From Stentor coeruleus (lineage: Eukaryota > Ciliophora > Heterotrichea > Heterotrichida > Stentoridae): a DNA stretch of 64,000 nt. The notes beneath the pieces are model-generated. The model had not been told where the DNA came from and searched no databases. It worked only from the letters and a program-made list of their open reading frames with translations. Positions within the stretch are counted from its first letter, which is position 1; the number at the start of each line of letters is the position of its first letter. The DNA lies in NCBI GenBank assembly GCA_001970955.1, contig MPUH01000112.1, positions 1 to 64,000 of the forward strand, given 5' to 3'. Shown one piece after another: positions 41,183 to 51,624 of the stretch. Position numbers and translations under genes: made by a program.

Positions 41183-41944
41183 ATGAATCCTTTTATTTCT
41201 CTGCAGGAATTCTCATATCAGTCACAAGATAGTTTTATACTTATTTTCTGCAGTAGTTCACCTACACCTCCAACAAAATTTATCCCAAGGTCTTTTTTTT
41301 ATGTAGTCGATGACAATGCGGCGGTATTTACTAAAAATTGCAGTTGTTTAGAAATTGATGATGACAAAACTATTATTTGTTATGATAACGGGGATTTACA
41401 TAGTGCCTGTAAAGCATGCTGGGGGTTTAAAGCTACAGGACATGATGATGTTAAAGTCTTACTTGGGGGAATTAAGTCATGTGATAAGCATAGAATAAAT
41501 CTAGTCTCAGGAGAGATACCAGAAATCAAAAAAGGAGAAACCCCATGTTTACCTTTTAATGAAGCTGTAGCAATGACGTTAGAACAGTTTTCTCGTAAAG
41601 AAAGCTATGCGGAACAAGTCATTGAAGCTAAAAGGTTGAATATTGAAATTACTGATGCAGGTGGAGAAATACTATCTCAAACATTGATTGTCAAGCTGTT
41701 GAAAGAGAATGAAATCGAATACAAACCTAATAAAATGACTATAGTCCATGGGAAAAATGCTTTTTATGTTGGATTGATTCTGAATTATTTAGGTGAAAGG
41801 ATGATATCTGTAGTTTTAGAAGATACTACTGGGTTTGTTAGTGCTAAGAAAAGCAGATTAGCCCCAGAATATAAGAAACCAGAAAAGGTTACATCGATAG
41901 ATCCGCAAGTTAATAGGAAATGTTGTGGGTGTTCAGTTTTTTAG
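41183..41944 (+). CDS. degenerate tandem-rhodanese (sulfurtransferase-like) protein with CaaX box (CSVF)
   Basis: The 253-aa protein follows the order of mercaptopyruvate sulfurtransferases. The first rhodanese region has 'LHSACKACWGFKATGHDDVKVLLGG', close to the 'ARVWWMFRVFGH..V.VLNGG' block. The second has 'KMTIVHGKNAFYVGLILNYLG', aligning with '[22 protein letters not shown]' of active enzymes. The catalytic Cys position is His/Gly, so persulfide chemistry is not expected. The C-terminus 'NRKCCGCSVF' followed by TAG is a CaaX box (C-S-V-F) with extra cysteines for palmitoylation. This suggests a membrane-attached pseudoenzyme. Family assignment is by eye. Confidence 0.65.
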   Translation: MNPFISLQEFSYQSQDSFILIFCSSSPTPPTKFIPRSFFYVVDDNAAVFTKNCSCLEIDDDKTIICYDNGDLHSACKACWGFKATGHDDVKVLLGGIKSCDKHRINLVSGEIPEIKKGETPCLPFNEAVAMTLEQFSRKESYAEQVIEAKRLNIEITDAGGEILSQTLIVKLLKENEIEYKPNKMTIVHGKNAFYVGLILNYLGERMISVVLEDTTGFVSAKKSRLAPEYKKPEKVTSIDPQVNRKCCGCSVF

Positions 41945-42698
41945 GTAGTTTTGACTTAAAATTATTATGAAGTTACAGCTAAAGTGGGTAATGTTGAGGA
42001 TTTATTATATTTTGTATGTCAAATAGGTTAAAAACTGGCATTTTTTATTGAATTTGATGTTTTTTTTTAGGTTTTTAGCTCTAAATATGATGGCTGATGT
42101 TTGAGTTAAGATGGTTTTTGTTGCAATTTAATAGGATTTTAATATAGGAATTGCTTTTAATTTTTACTCTCGCTTTTCTATTGAGATATATCCGATAAAA
42201 CTGTGTTGAATAATTATTAGCTTTTTGAGGGGACTATTAAGAAATAATGATATGAGTTAAGTTTATATAAAATATTATGGAAAAAATATAATCGGTTTTA
42301 TAGTAGTTTTAAGTTGGATATAGATCATGATTATTTTGGCCTAAACGCAAAATTTCTATAAAAAAAGGCAGTTCATAACATATTATAGTTCAAAATCCTG
42401 TTAAATGTGACATAATAAAAACACAAAAAAAATCATTCCATCTCTACTCAAGAAATTGAAAATTCATAAATACTCATCAAAACTAGACTCAGATATCAAA
42501 ACAGTAAAATTAAAAAAAATTATTAAATACTATTTAGCAGATCATATGTGCAAAAGATGTTTTCAGAACAAGCTCATATTCCAAAATATAATTTTATGCA
42601 TATCTTCTACCTTTTTTAAATTATAATAATCTTCATAAACCATTCTAGCTTTTATATACAAACTATTTATTTAAAAACATATATAAACTTCCTTATCT
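41945..42698. other. convergent intergenic region with dispersed repeat copy A
   Basis: 754 bp, G/T-rich then A/C-rich. It holds one copy (42294-42393) of a ~100-bp element also found beside the SRP14 gene. No gene. Confidence 0.6.
42294..42393. repeat. dispersed ~100-bp repeat, copy A
   Basis: Similar along its length to 50967-51066 in the same orientation. Shared blocks include 'ATTATTTTG', 'AAAATTTC', 'TATAAAAAA' and 'GCAGTT'. Identity looks to be roughly 70-75% with small gaps. Confidence 0.6.
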
Positions 42699-43085
42699 TT
42701 ATTTGTGTTTAAATATTTTAACAACAGGAATCCTACAATTAATATCACTATAATTTTTTTTCTTCCCAAGTTTCTTAGAAAATTCTAACATTAGGATTCT
42801 CAAATCTTTTAAATATCTTTCTTTTTTCTTATATGAATTTTGTGCTGATACTTTTTGGTATTCAATATGAGAATCTGTATTTAATGTTGATATATACGAT
42901 AAAAGATAATTTTTATATGTTTGCATGCGTTGAAGATATACAGTTTTGTTTTTGTTTGAGTAAGATTGCATTGTGATTTGATTTTCTAGTGATTCGATTT
43001 GTTTTGATGTGTATTCAATATAAGCCTGAGTGTTTAAGCTCCCAACATCAATATCCATAAATTTCTCAGTAAGATCTGCATTCAT
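42699..43085 (-). CDS. small coiled-coil protein, 128 aa
   Basis: ATG-started frame with an acidic N-terminus ('MNADLTEKFMDIDVG'), two helical coiled-coil segments (~20-65 and ~75-110) and a basic tail. No family is recognised. Balanced amino-acid use and the position between typical skewed flanks support a real gene. Confidence 0.62.
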   Translation of the reverse strand: MNADLTEKFMDIDVGSLNTQAYIEYTSKQIESLENQITMQSYSNKNKTVYLQRMQTYKNYLLSYISTLNTDSHIEYQKVSAQNSYKKKERYLKDLRILMLEFSKKLGKKKNYSDINCRIPVVKIFKHK

Positions 43086-43251
43086 TTATATATACAATAA
43101 TCCTAACATTATATAAAAAAACCTACCCTGAACACCTAAAAATTGCTTTAAACCTACACAAAAATCTACCAAATCTCATTAATTATTACATATTTTACAC
43201 CTTTTCACCCTTGTCCAATTTTTCCATATCAAAAACCTCAATCCAAGTTCA

Positions 43252-46200
43252 TTACCCAATATGATTATCTCTATTAATCCTCTTAACAATTTTCCTAACA
43301 GCATTCATAATGGGCATAGTCATATAAAAATGAAGCTTATGTTTTTTCCATTCCTTTTCCTTCATGCTCCATAATACATTATCAAAAATATCTCTACAAA
43401 CTTGATATATCGTCAACACCCAAAATCTAAATTTTTCCAAATCCCCTTTTCTCCTAACTACAAAATATCCAAAATGTTTTTCAGCTATCCTAAGTTTTGT
43501 TGTATCAATAATAACCTTTCCATTTTTACTTACCATAAGTTCATCATTTCTACTCCTAACACCTAATAAAAATAATAAAATCGCATAACAGGCATGAGAT
43601 TCAACAATATTCTTATAATCACAAGGGTAAATCTCACACAAATCCATAACACAACCGAATTTCTCTTGACTTTTCACCGCTTGTTTTTCTATTTTCTGCA
43701 CTTTAGCTAAAGCTTGTATACCATTTGCCTTTAAATATGATATTAATAATGATAATACATAATAATAACTACATGCTTGATTATAAGTTGAGCCTAAAAG
43801 AAAAGTGATTTTTTTTTTCTTCCCTGATTTTGTTGTGATTATAAAAACAGGGTTATTTTGATAGAAATCTATTTTTGAATCTATTGAGATTATTGGAGAT
43901 TTTGGTATAAGTGTAAGTTTTTGTTTATTAAAAGATGGGAAGTTTTTATATATAGCATTTTGTATACCTAATGAAAAATCTTGATTTTCTACTATAGCCC
44001 ATAAGTTGTAAAGGAATTTTGTATTTGATGCAAGATCATGCCAATAATAACTGTTACGTTTACTTAAAGTTAGAAAATATTGACTTAATTGCCAACCGAT
44101 TGTATCTTCATAGTTACGTTTATAAAATGATGAAAGTTTAAGGAAATTAAGAAATCCACAGCCAGAAAGAGCTGATGATAAAGAGATTTTTAGTAGAAGG
44201 GTGTAAATATCATCCCAACCTAAAGGCCGGGTAAAGGTTGAATAATGTTTTGTGCTTTCAGATAAAGAGATTATTGATGGAAGGTAAAACAATTGAACTT
44301 TAGATGGAGCTCTTGATAAATGCTTTACAGCGAAACTTTTTGCAGATTGTAAAGGGCTTTGAAGGTATTCTAAAAGTTTGGAGTATCCTGGGTTTTCAGA
44401 AAAAAGGTACATTATTTCTTCATATGGTTTAGATTCATCAGTGTTTTCGAAAACTAAGGAGTAAAATGAACATATGGTTTTGTAGATATGGGGGAATTTT
44501 TTTAGGTAGTTGATGCTTTCATGGGTAATTGAAGGTCTGTATAAAGATTACAGTTGATTTTCTCCTGCTGAAGCTATATAGAAATTGACTGAAAGGACAT
44601 ACATAAGTGGTTGGGTATAAGAATAGTCATAAAGTGGGAGATCTTCAAAGGTCCTATGATGCCATATAACAAGATCAGAACTGAATTTCTGTTTGGAATG
44701 AAAAATTACTGAAGGCTTTTGAGGGATTATAGAAATCACTAACTGTATATATCATACCTTCATAAGTTTTATATAATGACGAACATAAACCTGTTTTTTT
44801 TTATAATCTGGTTTCTGAACAAACATCAAAGCTGTTATCCCTAAAACATGTAACTTATAAGCATTAACTAATTCAAACTCCGGCCTAGCAATCCTCAATG
44901 CTGTACTACAAGCTTCAAGAACCACTAAGCTTTTTCTATCATAAATCCTAATCAAAATACCTTCAACAATTTCACCAATCAATTTAAACTCCACCCTTTT
45001 ATTCAAAACATGTAAATGAAATTGTCTTTCTAAAAACCTTATAAACAATATCAAAGACCCATCAGAAAGTACATATAAACTCTTAAGCTGTCTTGTAGTA
45101 AAATCATGATACACATAAGTTTGTATTGGGTTTTTTATAGACACATTATGCATTTGTATATATTCTAATAATAATATCCTTAAACTTTCAAAGACTTTTC
45201 TTGAAAAATTCGGATATGTTGATATGATACTGGTTAATATTGTTAGTCCTTCTTGAAAATATTTTGGGTTTTTAAATAAACCTAAAGTAAAAATGTAGAT
45301 TTCCCTACTGAACTCTTCAGCATTTGCAGGTTCTAATAAGAGGTTTGTTGCTATTTTTTTCCATGGATCTGATGATTCTGATAAAACAGATTGGAATTGG
45401 TTTAGGAGTTTTGAACATTCAGATATATTATTTAGAGGGGGTTTTTTAAGAGAAAAAGGTCGTTTGTGATGAGGTTTTGATGGAGATTTTGATAAGAGGG
45501 AGTTATGGGATTTGCTGTAATGGTCGATAAACCAGTTGTGGAATTTAAGCAGGTCATAGTAGGATTTATAGCTTACTAAGTTGACTGTGTAAATAGAAAT
45601 ACAATTATCAAGGAAGGTTTTTATGTAATTATCTTCTAAGCTGTTGTCGAAAGATTTAAGAAAGCGAGAGTAGCAAAAGAGAATCTCAGTACGTACGATA
45701 CATAAACCATAAGCTACACTTCTTCTAAGGAATTTCAGTAAAAATTTCATGAACTTTTGCGGGTTTTTTATATAAACTGTGGTTTCTAAACGCTTAAGCA
45801 TAACTTCACCCTGAATGCCTAAACTGGTGATTCCTAATAAACTCATGCAGAACTTGAAAAATGGCTCATGGGATAGGACTTGTATGTATTGATAACAATA
45901 ACAAGAATCAAGTTTTGATATAGAATTTGCGTTTATCACAACTTCAACATATTCTTTATGTTCATTGCTAGCTATATATTGTAATAAAAATATGAGATCT
46001 TTAGATATTCTATAAGGGTCATATGGAGATTTTCGTAGGTTATCAAAGTATTCGTTTAGCAAAATTTCTTGCATGTTTTCAGGGAGATCTGAAGTTAGGC
46101 AGTTTTTTAGAAAACAATCAAATGGATATTGGTGTTTTAAGATTTCGTATTGGGTATATACAAGTAATAAGTCTTGATAAGTGCTTTTTATTGTCCCATC

Positions 46201-47802
46201 ATATAGTTTTTTAAGTTTTTGTTTAATCTTGTGTATATACCCAGCACTACTTGGCATAATAATTTTAACCATTTCCCATTCTGTCTTATGCGATATAAAC
46301 TGTAAATCTTCTTCAATCTCTTTATAATCAATTCCAGTCTGTACTTTAAAATGTGTTAAATAAACCCAAAACCTATTATACATCTTATTCGGGATAACAT
46401 CTTTAGCTTTTTCCCCAAATGCTCTAATAATAACCTTAAGTTTATCTCTCATTTCTTCCTGTTTATTAAAAGTCCCCAGATCTTTTTCTTGTTTTTTAAC
46501 CATATTCACAACACAATCACTAAGAAATTCAGTAATTTCACTACTATGGTTAATTTTTATCAGTTCATTCAAAATAAGTTCAAGTTCTTCGAAATCACTA
46601 CTCAAAATCTTATCCTTAAGTATTCTAAATATATGCAAAACTTCTTCTTTAGACTGTAAACTTTTAAAACTGTCTTTGATTATTCTTGGAACATCTTCAT
46701 CACTAAGCTTTAAATATACATAAGCCCATTTAGCATCATCTCTTATATACTCAGGTATACTATTAACTTTGCTTTTAAATATATCTAAACATTTAGGCTC
46801 ATTTCTCATAATCTCAATCACTAACTCCAATATTTTCTCTGCGTAATCTTTTAAAAACATACTACAATTCTCGATTATCTCTAAATAGCTTGTCACTAAA
46901 TTCACACTAAAAGTTTCATCCATTTCAGGGACATACCTTAAAAACAACTGTAAAATATCCAACAAAATATTCATATTCATCATTTCTAACAAATGCCTAC
47001 TATAATAATTCCAACAATTTATAAGAGGGAATTTCCCATATACAGATTTTAAATTAAACCCAGTAAGCCCAGCTTGGAGTATATCATAAAAAGTTAAACA
47101 GTAAAGTTGATATTCGACACAAACAACGAAAAGTTTTTTACTTGATATTTTTTTAATAACGAATTTGTTTGAAAATTTGAATGTTAATTTGAAAACTTCT
47201 GAGACTAGGTTTTTATTTTCTTCTATGATATTAGTTTGATTTCTTATAACAGCAAGGATTAAAGCTATTATTCTTGAATGAACTTCTGTATATTTGATAT
47301 CAGTTTTAAATCCTCTTAAGTATCTATAGTAAATAGTTTGAAGTAATGATCTACCAAGCTCAGCTGACATATGTGTACTAAGGCCCCATGCTTCTATTTC
47401 TATTCCATATAAAGGGTGTTTTAAGCTGTTTTGTATATATTTACTTATAATATCATCCTTTTTGCTGTAGATATGCGAGGATAAACATTTGTCTATGAAT
47501 TTTGTCGATATTTCAAGTTTATCTAGTAGTAAATATAATACTTTGTAATATTCGATTATCCAATTCATAAGAATAGATTGTGATGAACCTTCAGGCAAAC
47601 CTGTGATTTCAATTTCTTGTATCAGAGGCAAATAGCTCAGGTATTTTTTCACAGTCTGATGCTCCATAACATATTGTAAAGCATATCCTACTAGGATGAT
47701 TATCTCAGCTTCTTTAGCTGTTATGCTTTTTTTCTCAGGAATCAAAGCAAAGAGCTGTGTGGCGTTTTTTGTGTTTATCACATCTTTGATTTCCTTAAAC
47801 AT
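43252..47802 (-). CDS. PI4KA-like pseudokinase: HEAT-type solenoid, PIK helical domain and degenerate lipid-kinase domain
   Basis: Three exons (44758-47802, 44552-44742, 43252-44536) are joined by 15-nt introns at 44743-44757 (GTATGATATATACAG) and 44537-44551 (GTAATCTTTATACAG), giving 1506 aa. The start is ATG 47800-47802; the frame upstream has only a TTG inside the neighbour. Residues 1-~1120 are an alpha-solenoid. A PIK-type helical domain follows ('AVKHLSRAPSKVQLFYLPSI'). The C-terminus matches the PI4KIII-alpha kinase domain around 'ESHACYAILLFLLGVRSRND', but the catalytic loop DRHNGN reads SRNDEL, DFG reads DTT, the ATP Lys strand 'IFK' reads 'TFL', and the region after the DFG is shortened. 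It should lack kinase activity and may act as a scaffold. Confidence 0.78.
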
Positions 47803-47839
47803 TTTTAACCCTAATAAAATGATTAAATACAGTATTGTA

Positions 47840-48820
47840 TTAACCAAAAATAAATGAACTTTGACCTCCTGGAGGGTTTTGGACTTTTACTGAAGTTTTA
47901 GGTTTACCTTTTTCCCCTGGTCTACTTTGATAATCTTGTTCTCTTCCATAGTAATTAGGTGAGTGTTCTTCATTACGTCTTTTATTTGTATACCCAGAAT
48001 CATAATCGTAATCTTGGTTTTTATAACCTCGATCTTGGGGTTTTCTAGGATTATCATATTCGTTACCTCTTTGATTATAGGAATCTTCGTATCCGCCACG
48101 ATCTTGAGGTTTTTTATAACTTTCTTGAGTTCTTGAGTCTGGGTAACTACGATCATAATCATCGCCTCTTGAGTAGTCGTCTTGCTTTTTTGGATTACGA
48201 TCTTGACCTCGAGGATGGTCATAATTACGTTCATTGCTACGGGAATAATCGTAGTCCCTTTCTCCACCACCACGGGAGTAGTTATAGTCTTTTTCTCCAC
48301 CACGGATGTCACGGTCACCACCACGGTTGGATTCGTAATCTCTTTCACCTCGGTTGTAGTCGCTGTCCCTATCCCCGCCACGTCCATAATCTCGCTCGCT
48401 GCCCCGATGATCGTTTCTACCATAGTCTCCACGACTATAGTTCTCATTATATTTATTACCTGATCTCTGGCTTTCATTATACCCTGAAGAATAGTCATCA
48501 TCTCCATAGTTTTGGTTTCTTGCGCTTGGTTTTTTTCTAGCTTGAGAAGAATATGGGTCAGATTCATAAGTTGAGTTCCCATATAAGTTATCTCTTGCTG
48601 GTTGATTCTTTCTTATATCATTTTTACTTTGATAGTCGTATGAAGAACCACCATATTCATTTCTGTCATCATTTTGGTAGTTACGAGATTCTTGAGGCTT
48701 CCCGTATTTGGACCTCGAAGGAGCCTCCCAGCCTAGACTGATTGACGATGTCCCCCCAGGCTGTTGTTTCACTTTGACTGAAGTGTGGTCGGTACCATAT
48801 TTTAAAGTCTCTCTGTCCAT
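47840..48820 (-). CDS. JPT/SPIRAL1-motif protein with RGD/Tyr-rich low-complexity core
   Basis: The 326-aa protein carries the same short motif at both ends: 'TSVKVKQQPGGTSSISLGW' near residues 13-31 and 'TSVKVQNPPGGQSSFIFG' at the C-terminus. The PPGG-x-S-S-x-x-x-G core is that of Jupiter/JPT1 (HN1) and plant SPIRAL1 proteins, which bind microtubules. The middle ~270 residues are low complexity, dominated by Asp, Arg, Gly, Tyr and Ser repeats such as 'RGGDRD' and 'ERDYDYSR', likely disordered and able to bind RNA or phase-separate. Its stop lies 37 bp before the start of the PI4KA-like gene on the same strand. Confidence 0.75.
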   Translation of the reverse strand: MDRETLKYGTDHTSVKVKQQPGGTSSISLGWEAPSRSKYGKPQESRNYQNDDRNEYGGSSYDYQSKNDIRKNQPARDNLYGNSTYESDPYSSQARKKPSARNQNYGDDDYSSGYNESQRSGNKYNENYSRGDYGRNDHRGSERDYGRGGDRDSDYNRGERDYESNRGGDRDIRGGEKDYNYSRGGGERDYDYSRSNERNYDHPRGQDRNPKKQDDYSRGDDYDRSYPDSRTQESYKKPQDRGGYEDSYNQRGNEYDNPRKPQDRGYKNQDYDYDSGYTNKRRNEEHSPNYYGREQDYQSRPGEKGKPKTSVKVQNPPGGQSSFIFG

Positions 48821-49149
48821 TTAACAATTATATTTTTAAATGATTTGAACTTTAAAAACCCTTTGTATTATAACTTATAAACCACCCCTCGAAAAATCAC
48901 AAACACAAAAGCTAAAATATCATAAAAACCCCAAAAACCCGTTTTTAAACATCAAAAAAACTCATAAAAGGCACATTTTCATAAACCAAATACACATTTA
49001 AATTTTAAAAAGCATAGCTTCCATTAAAAATTCATATAAAAAAACCCTAACAACCTCTAACATAAAACCTGCAAATAAAAACAATATTTTACATAAACTC
49101 CATTCAAAAATCAAATAAAAAATAACCAAAAAATTTAATCTTATAAATA
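48821..49149. other. divergent intergenic (promoter) region
   Basis: 329 bp, mostly A/C-rich on the + strand; the G/T-rich left half seen elsewhere is weak here. No gene. Confidence 0.55.
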
Positions 49150-50274
49150 ATGCAAAAGAAATCTTTGGATAGAAGCTTATCACAAGATGAAGACATAGTC
49201 AGAGGGAACAACGAATGGTTAAACATCCAAGAAATCGTTAGAATCACTTTCAAACAACTATCTGAATCTATACAAATACAAGAAAGGACAATACAAGGAC
49301 TTGAAAAGCAGCTTTCATTAAAAGCTTCAAAGAATGAAGTCCAAACGTTATTAGGAAATAAACTAGACTCTGAAGAATTTCATATAGAAATCAACAATTT
49401 AAGAAGTTTAGTACAGAGTATTCGAACAGATACATCAGATTTAATATGTGCTAACAGAGAAGATTATGTTAATGACTATAGAAAAATCATTGGTGAATTG
49501 GAAAATAAAGCAAATAAAGTTGATGTTAAGAACTCACTTGTAGAGCTTGAGTATCAAAGAAATATTATGAATGGCGAGGTTAAAGAGATAAGAAAGGATT
49601 TTGATGGGAAGTTGCAGAGTTTAAAAAATCAGATTGCAGTTGATATTGATTATACTAGAGAGATAGCGATAACTGAAATTGATAAACTTATTGAAAATAA
49701 TAAACAAGTGTTAGGTAAAATCGCTAAAAACAAATCACTTGCTGATGAAAGCGCTCAAGATCTTCATACAAAACTCAAAAGCCTTGAAGATACTTTAGAC
49801 ATTAACACCCAACTTCATGCAAAATCAGAAGATGAACTTAGTAAAAAATTTAATAGCAATATTAATACTGTTCAAAACGGGATTCTTGAAGAAATCAACG
49901 CGATTACTGAAAATTTCACTCAACTTTGTAGGGATTTTGAACAAGTTAAAGCATTAAAAGCTGATAATTCTCAAGTTATGACTCTTATTCAAATGAGATC
50001 TGATGAAATAAACCTTTTAAGAGAGGAGTTGAATTTCCAATCACAACAACTAAAAGCTAGGCTTCCATATTCAGAATTTGATAAGGAACTTAAGCTTTTT
50101 AAAGATGCGATGGAATTGGTTAAACGTGAAATATCAGTGAAATATGATAGGAAGATATTAGAAATTCATGAGCTTTTAGATTCTAGGGTCAGTAAAGATG
50201 ATTATGCTTCATCAATAAGAGGGGTGAAAACGGAAAGACCGAATACTGAACCGTATTTTTTTAAGAAGTCTTAG
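49150..50274 (+). CDS. long coiled-coil protein, 374 aa
   Basis: Nearly the entire protein is coiled coil from residue ~35 to ~350. A recurring pattern (for example 'LKASKNEVQTLLGNKLD', 'LENKANKVDVKNSL', 'LKADNSQVMTLI') occurs at intervals, reminiscent of structural proteins of basal bodies or axonemes that carry repeated 'KAN..DV' units. The tail 'RPNTEPYFFKKS' is short and basic. No enzymatic motif. A ciliary structural role is inference. Confidence 0.75.
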   Translation: MQKKSLDRSLSQDEDIVRGNNEWLNIQEIVRITFKQLSESIQIQERTIQGLEKQLSLKASKNEVQTLLGNKLDSEEFHIEINNLRSLVQSIRTDTSDLICANREDYVNDYRKIIGELENKANKVDVKNSLVELEYQRNIMNGEVKEIRKDFDGKLQSLKNQIAVDIDYTREIAITEIDKLIENNKQVLGKIAKNKSLADESAQDLHTKLKSLEDTLDINTQLHAKSEDELSKKFNSNINTVQNGILEEINAITENFTQLCRDFEQVKALKADNSQVMTLIQMRSDEINLLREELNFQSQQLKARLPYSEFDKELKLFKDAMELVKREISVKYDRKILEIHELLDSRVSKDDYASSIRGVKTERPNTEPYFFKKS

Positions 50275-50637
50275 TTTTAAGTAAGAAATAGTAATAGGAT
50301 TATTAATGATTTGATATTGGGTGAGGATTTTTGGAATAGAGTTATAAGAAAAGAAAAATAAAAGGCCAAATTGAGATTTTGCTTTTTGTTTGAATTATAT
50401 TATTATGATAAGTAAGACTTTATGTTTAAGGTTTAATTTTGTGTATATATAAGAGTTAATAATATTAATGTACAATCCAAACCTCAAAAGTTCTAACAAT
50501 TTGTTTTAACATAAAAAACATCATCTTATATATAGAAAACCTATATTTAATCAGAAAGAATTAGTTTTTCTTAGGGTAATTGACTAGCAAAATATNATCA
50601 TCTTATATATAGAAAACCTATATTTAATCAGAAAGAA
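50275..50637. other. convergent intergenic region with assembly duplication
   Basis: 363 bp, G/T-rich then A/C-rich, containing the first of the N-separated copies near 50520. No gene. Confidence 0.6.
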
Positions 50638-50672
50638 TTAGTTTTTCTTAGGGTAATTGACTAGCAAAATAT
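50520..50672. repeat. 76-bp identical copies either side of a single N
   Basis: Copy 1 is 50520-50595, N is 50596, copy 2 is 50597-50672. Copy 2 includes the last codons of SRP14, so copy 1 is a stranded duplicate of its 3' end. Confidence 0.88.
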
Positions 50673-50949
50673 TATGCAGAAGTCTTTGAAAGTATGCTGA
50701 TTCTTCTGCTGGAACTTTTGTTGAAAATCTTCTCTTTTTTGTCTTCATTCTGACCACTAGAGTAAAAGGATGTGATTCAAGGTTTTGCTGAACCTGAAGA
50801 TTACGTCTTTCTTCACGATCTTTACCAGTTCGATGCTTACCAACCCATTCAGGGCATTGTTTGAACCAAACCCAAACACTCCCTTTATCCTTGGTTTCTG
50901 CAAATGCTTCTTCAAGTTTTTTAAGGAAATCTTGGTAGTCCAAAAGCAT
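50638..50949 (-). CDS. signal recognition particle protein SRP14
   Basis: The 103-aa protein fits the SRP14 Alu-domain fold: 'LLDYQDFLKKLEEAF' as the first helix, 'GSVWVWFKQ' as the first strand, a basic loop, 'HPFTLVVRMKTKKRRFSTKV' (in part) matching the 'LLRATDGKKKISTVV' region, and a last helix 'YFQRLLHNILLVNY'. It is a little shorter than human SRP14, lacking the C-terminal Ala-rich tail. SRP14 pairs with SRP9 on the Alu end of SRP RNA and mediates elongation arrest. Confidence 0.85.
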   Translation of the reverse strand: MLLDYQDFLKKLEEAFAETKDKGSVWVWFKQCPEWVGKHRTGKDREERRNLQVQQNLESHPFTLVVRMKTKKRRFSTKVPAEESAYFQRLLHNILLVNYPKKN

Positions 50950-51387
50950 TTTTTTTAAGATTGTATGGTTCTATAATAGTTTTTGGTCGAATATAAGTTG
51001 TAATTATTTTGACCCAAATCAAAAATTTCCTATAAAAAAGCAGTTTATGATATATCTTAGTTCACCAAAAAAATATCTTATCATCTTAAAAAAAAACAAT
51101 ATTTTACTAATAATAATCATCAAATCAAACTATAATAGTATAAATTTGTATATAGCATAAATTGTATACACCTAATCTAATACAACAAAAAAATAATATA
51201 TAATTATCATAATCCTAAATACTTCATACTATAAATCATATTCTAAAATACATAATCAAATACTTATAAATAACACACAATCCCATACTTGATTAAATAA
51301 AAAAAAACTCTATTCTAAACATCTTTTATACCTTAATAACCTTTAATCTCAACATTTATAATAAACTTATATCTTTATAATATATAA
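50950..51387. other. divergent intergenic region with dispersed repeat copy B
   Basis: 438 bp. The element 50967-51066 begins 17 bp beyond the SRP14 start codon and so lies in its 5' flank. The right half is A/C-rich. No gene. Confidence 0.6.
50967..51066. repeat. dispersed ~100-bp repeat, copy B
   Basis: Same-orientation relative of 42294-42393. It covers the probable SRP14 promoter or leader. Confidence 0.6.
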
Positions 51388-51624
51388 ATGAATTCTAGAA
51401 ATCGAGAAGTTAAAACCTTCAGTAACATTCCTGCAACAAGATCATCGATTAATAGATTAGAAACAGAAGTCAAGAAGCTCAGAAAAGAGCTTGACAATTT
51501 AATAGCTTTGAAGATATACAAGCCAGATGAAGTACGTAATACAGATACCCATGCCATTGAAGAACTTCGTCATTTGATAGAGACAAAAGAATCAACTATT
51601 CTTCAGCTTAAACTTATGCTTTAA
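51388..51624 (+). CDS. small coiled-coil protein, 78 aa
   Basis: The frame encodes a short N-terminal Asn/Arg/Ser segment, then two helical stretches with clear heptads ('INRLETEVKKLRKELDNLIAL' in outline and 'IEELRHLIETKESTILQLKLML'). It runs in typical ATG context with an A-rich leader and ends at TAA. No family recognised; small proteins like this often pair with larger coiled coils. Confidence 0.6.
   Translation: MNSRNREVKTFSNIPATRSSINRLETEVKKLRKELDNLIALKIYKPDEVRNTDTHAIEELRHLIETKESTILQLKLML

Noticed and set aside
47887-48582. Overlapping long frames on both strands across the RGD-rich gene
   Set aside because: Repeated codons in the low-complexity gene leave several frames open; only the 47840-48820 frame has the conserved terminal motifs.
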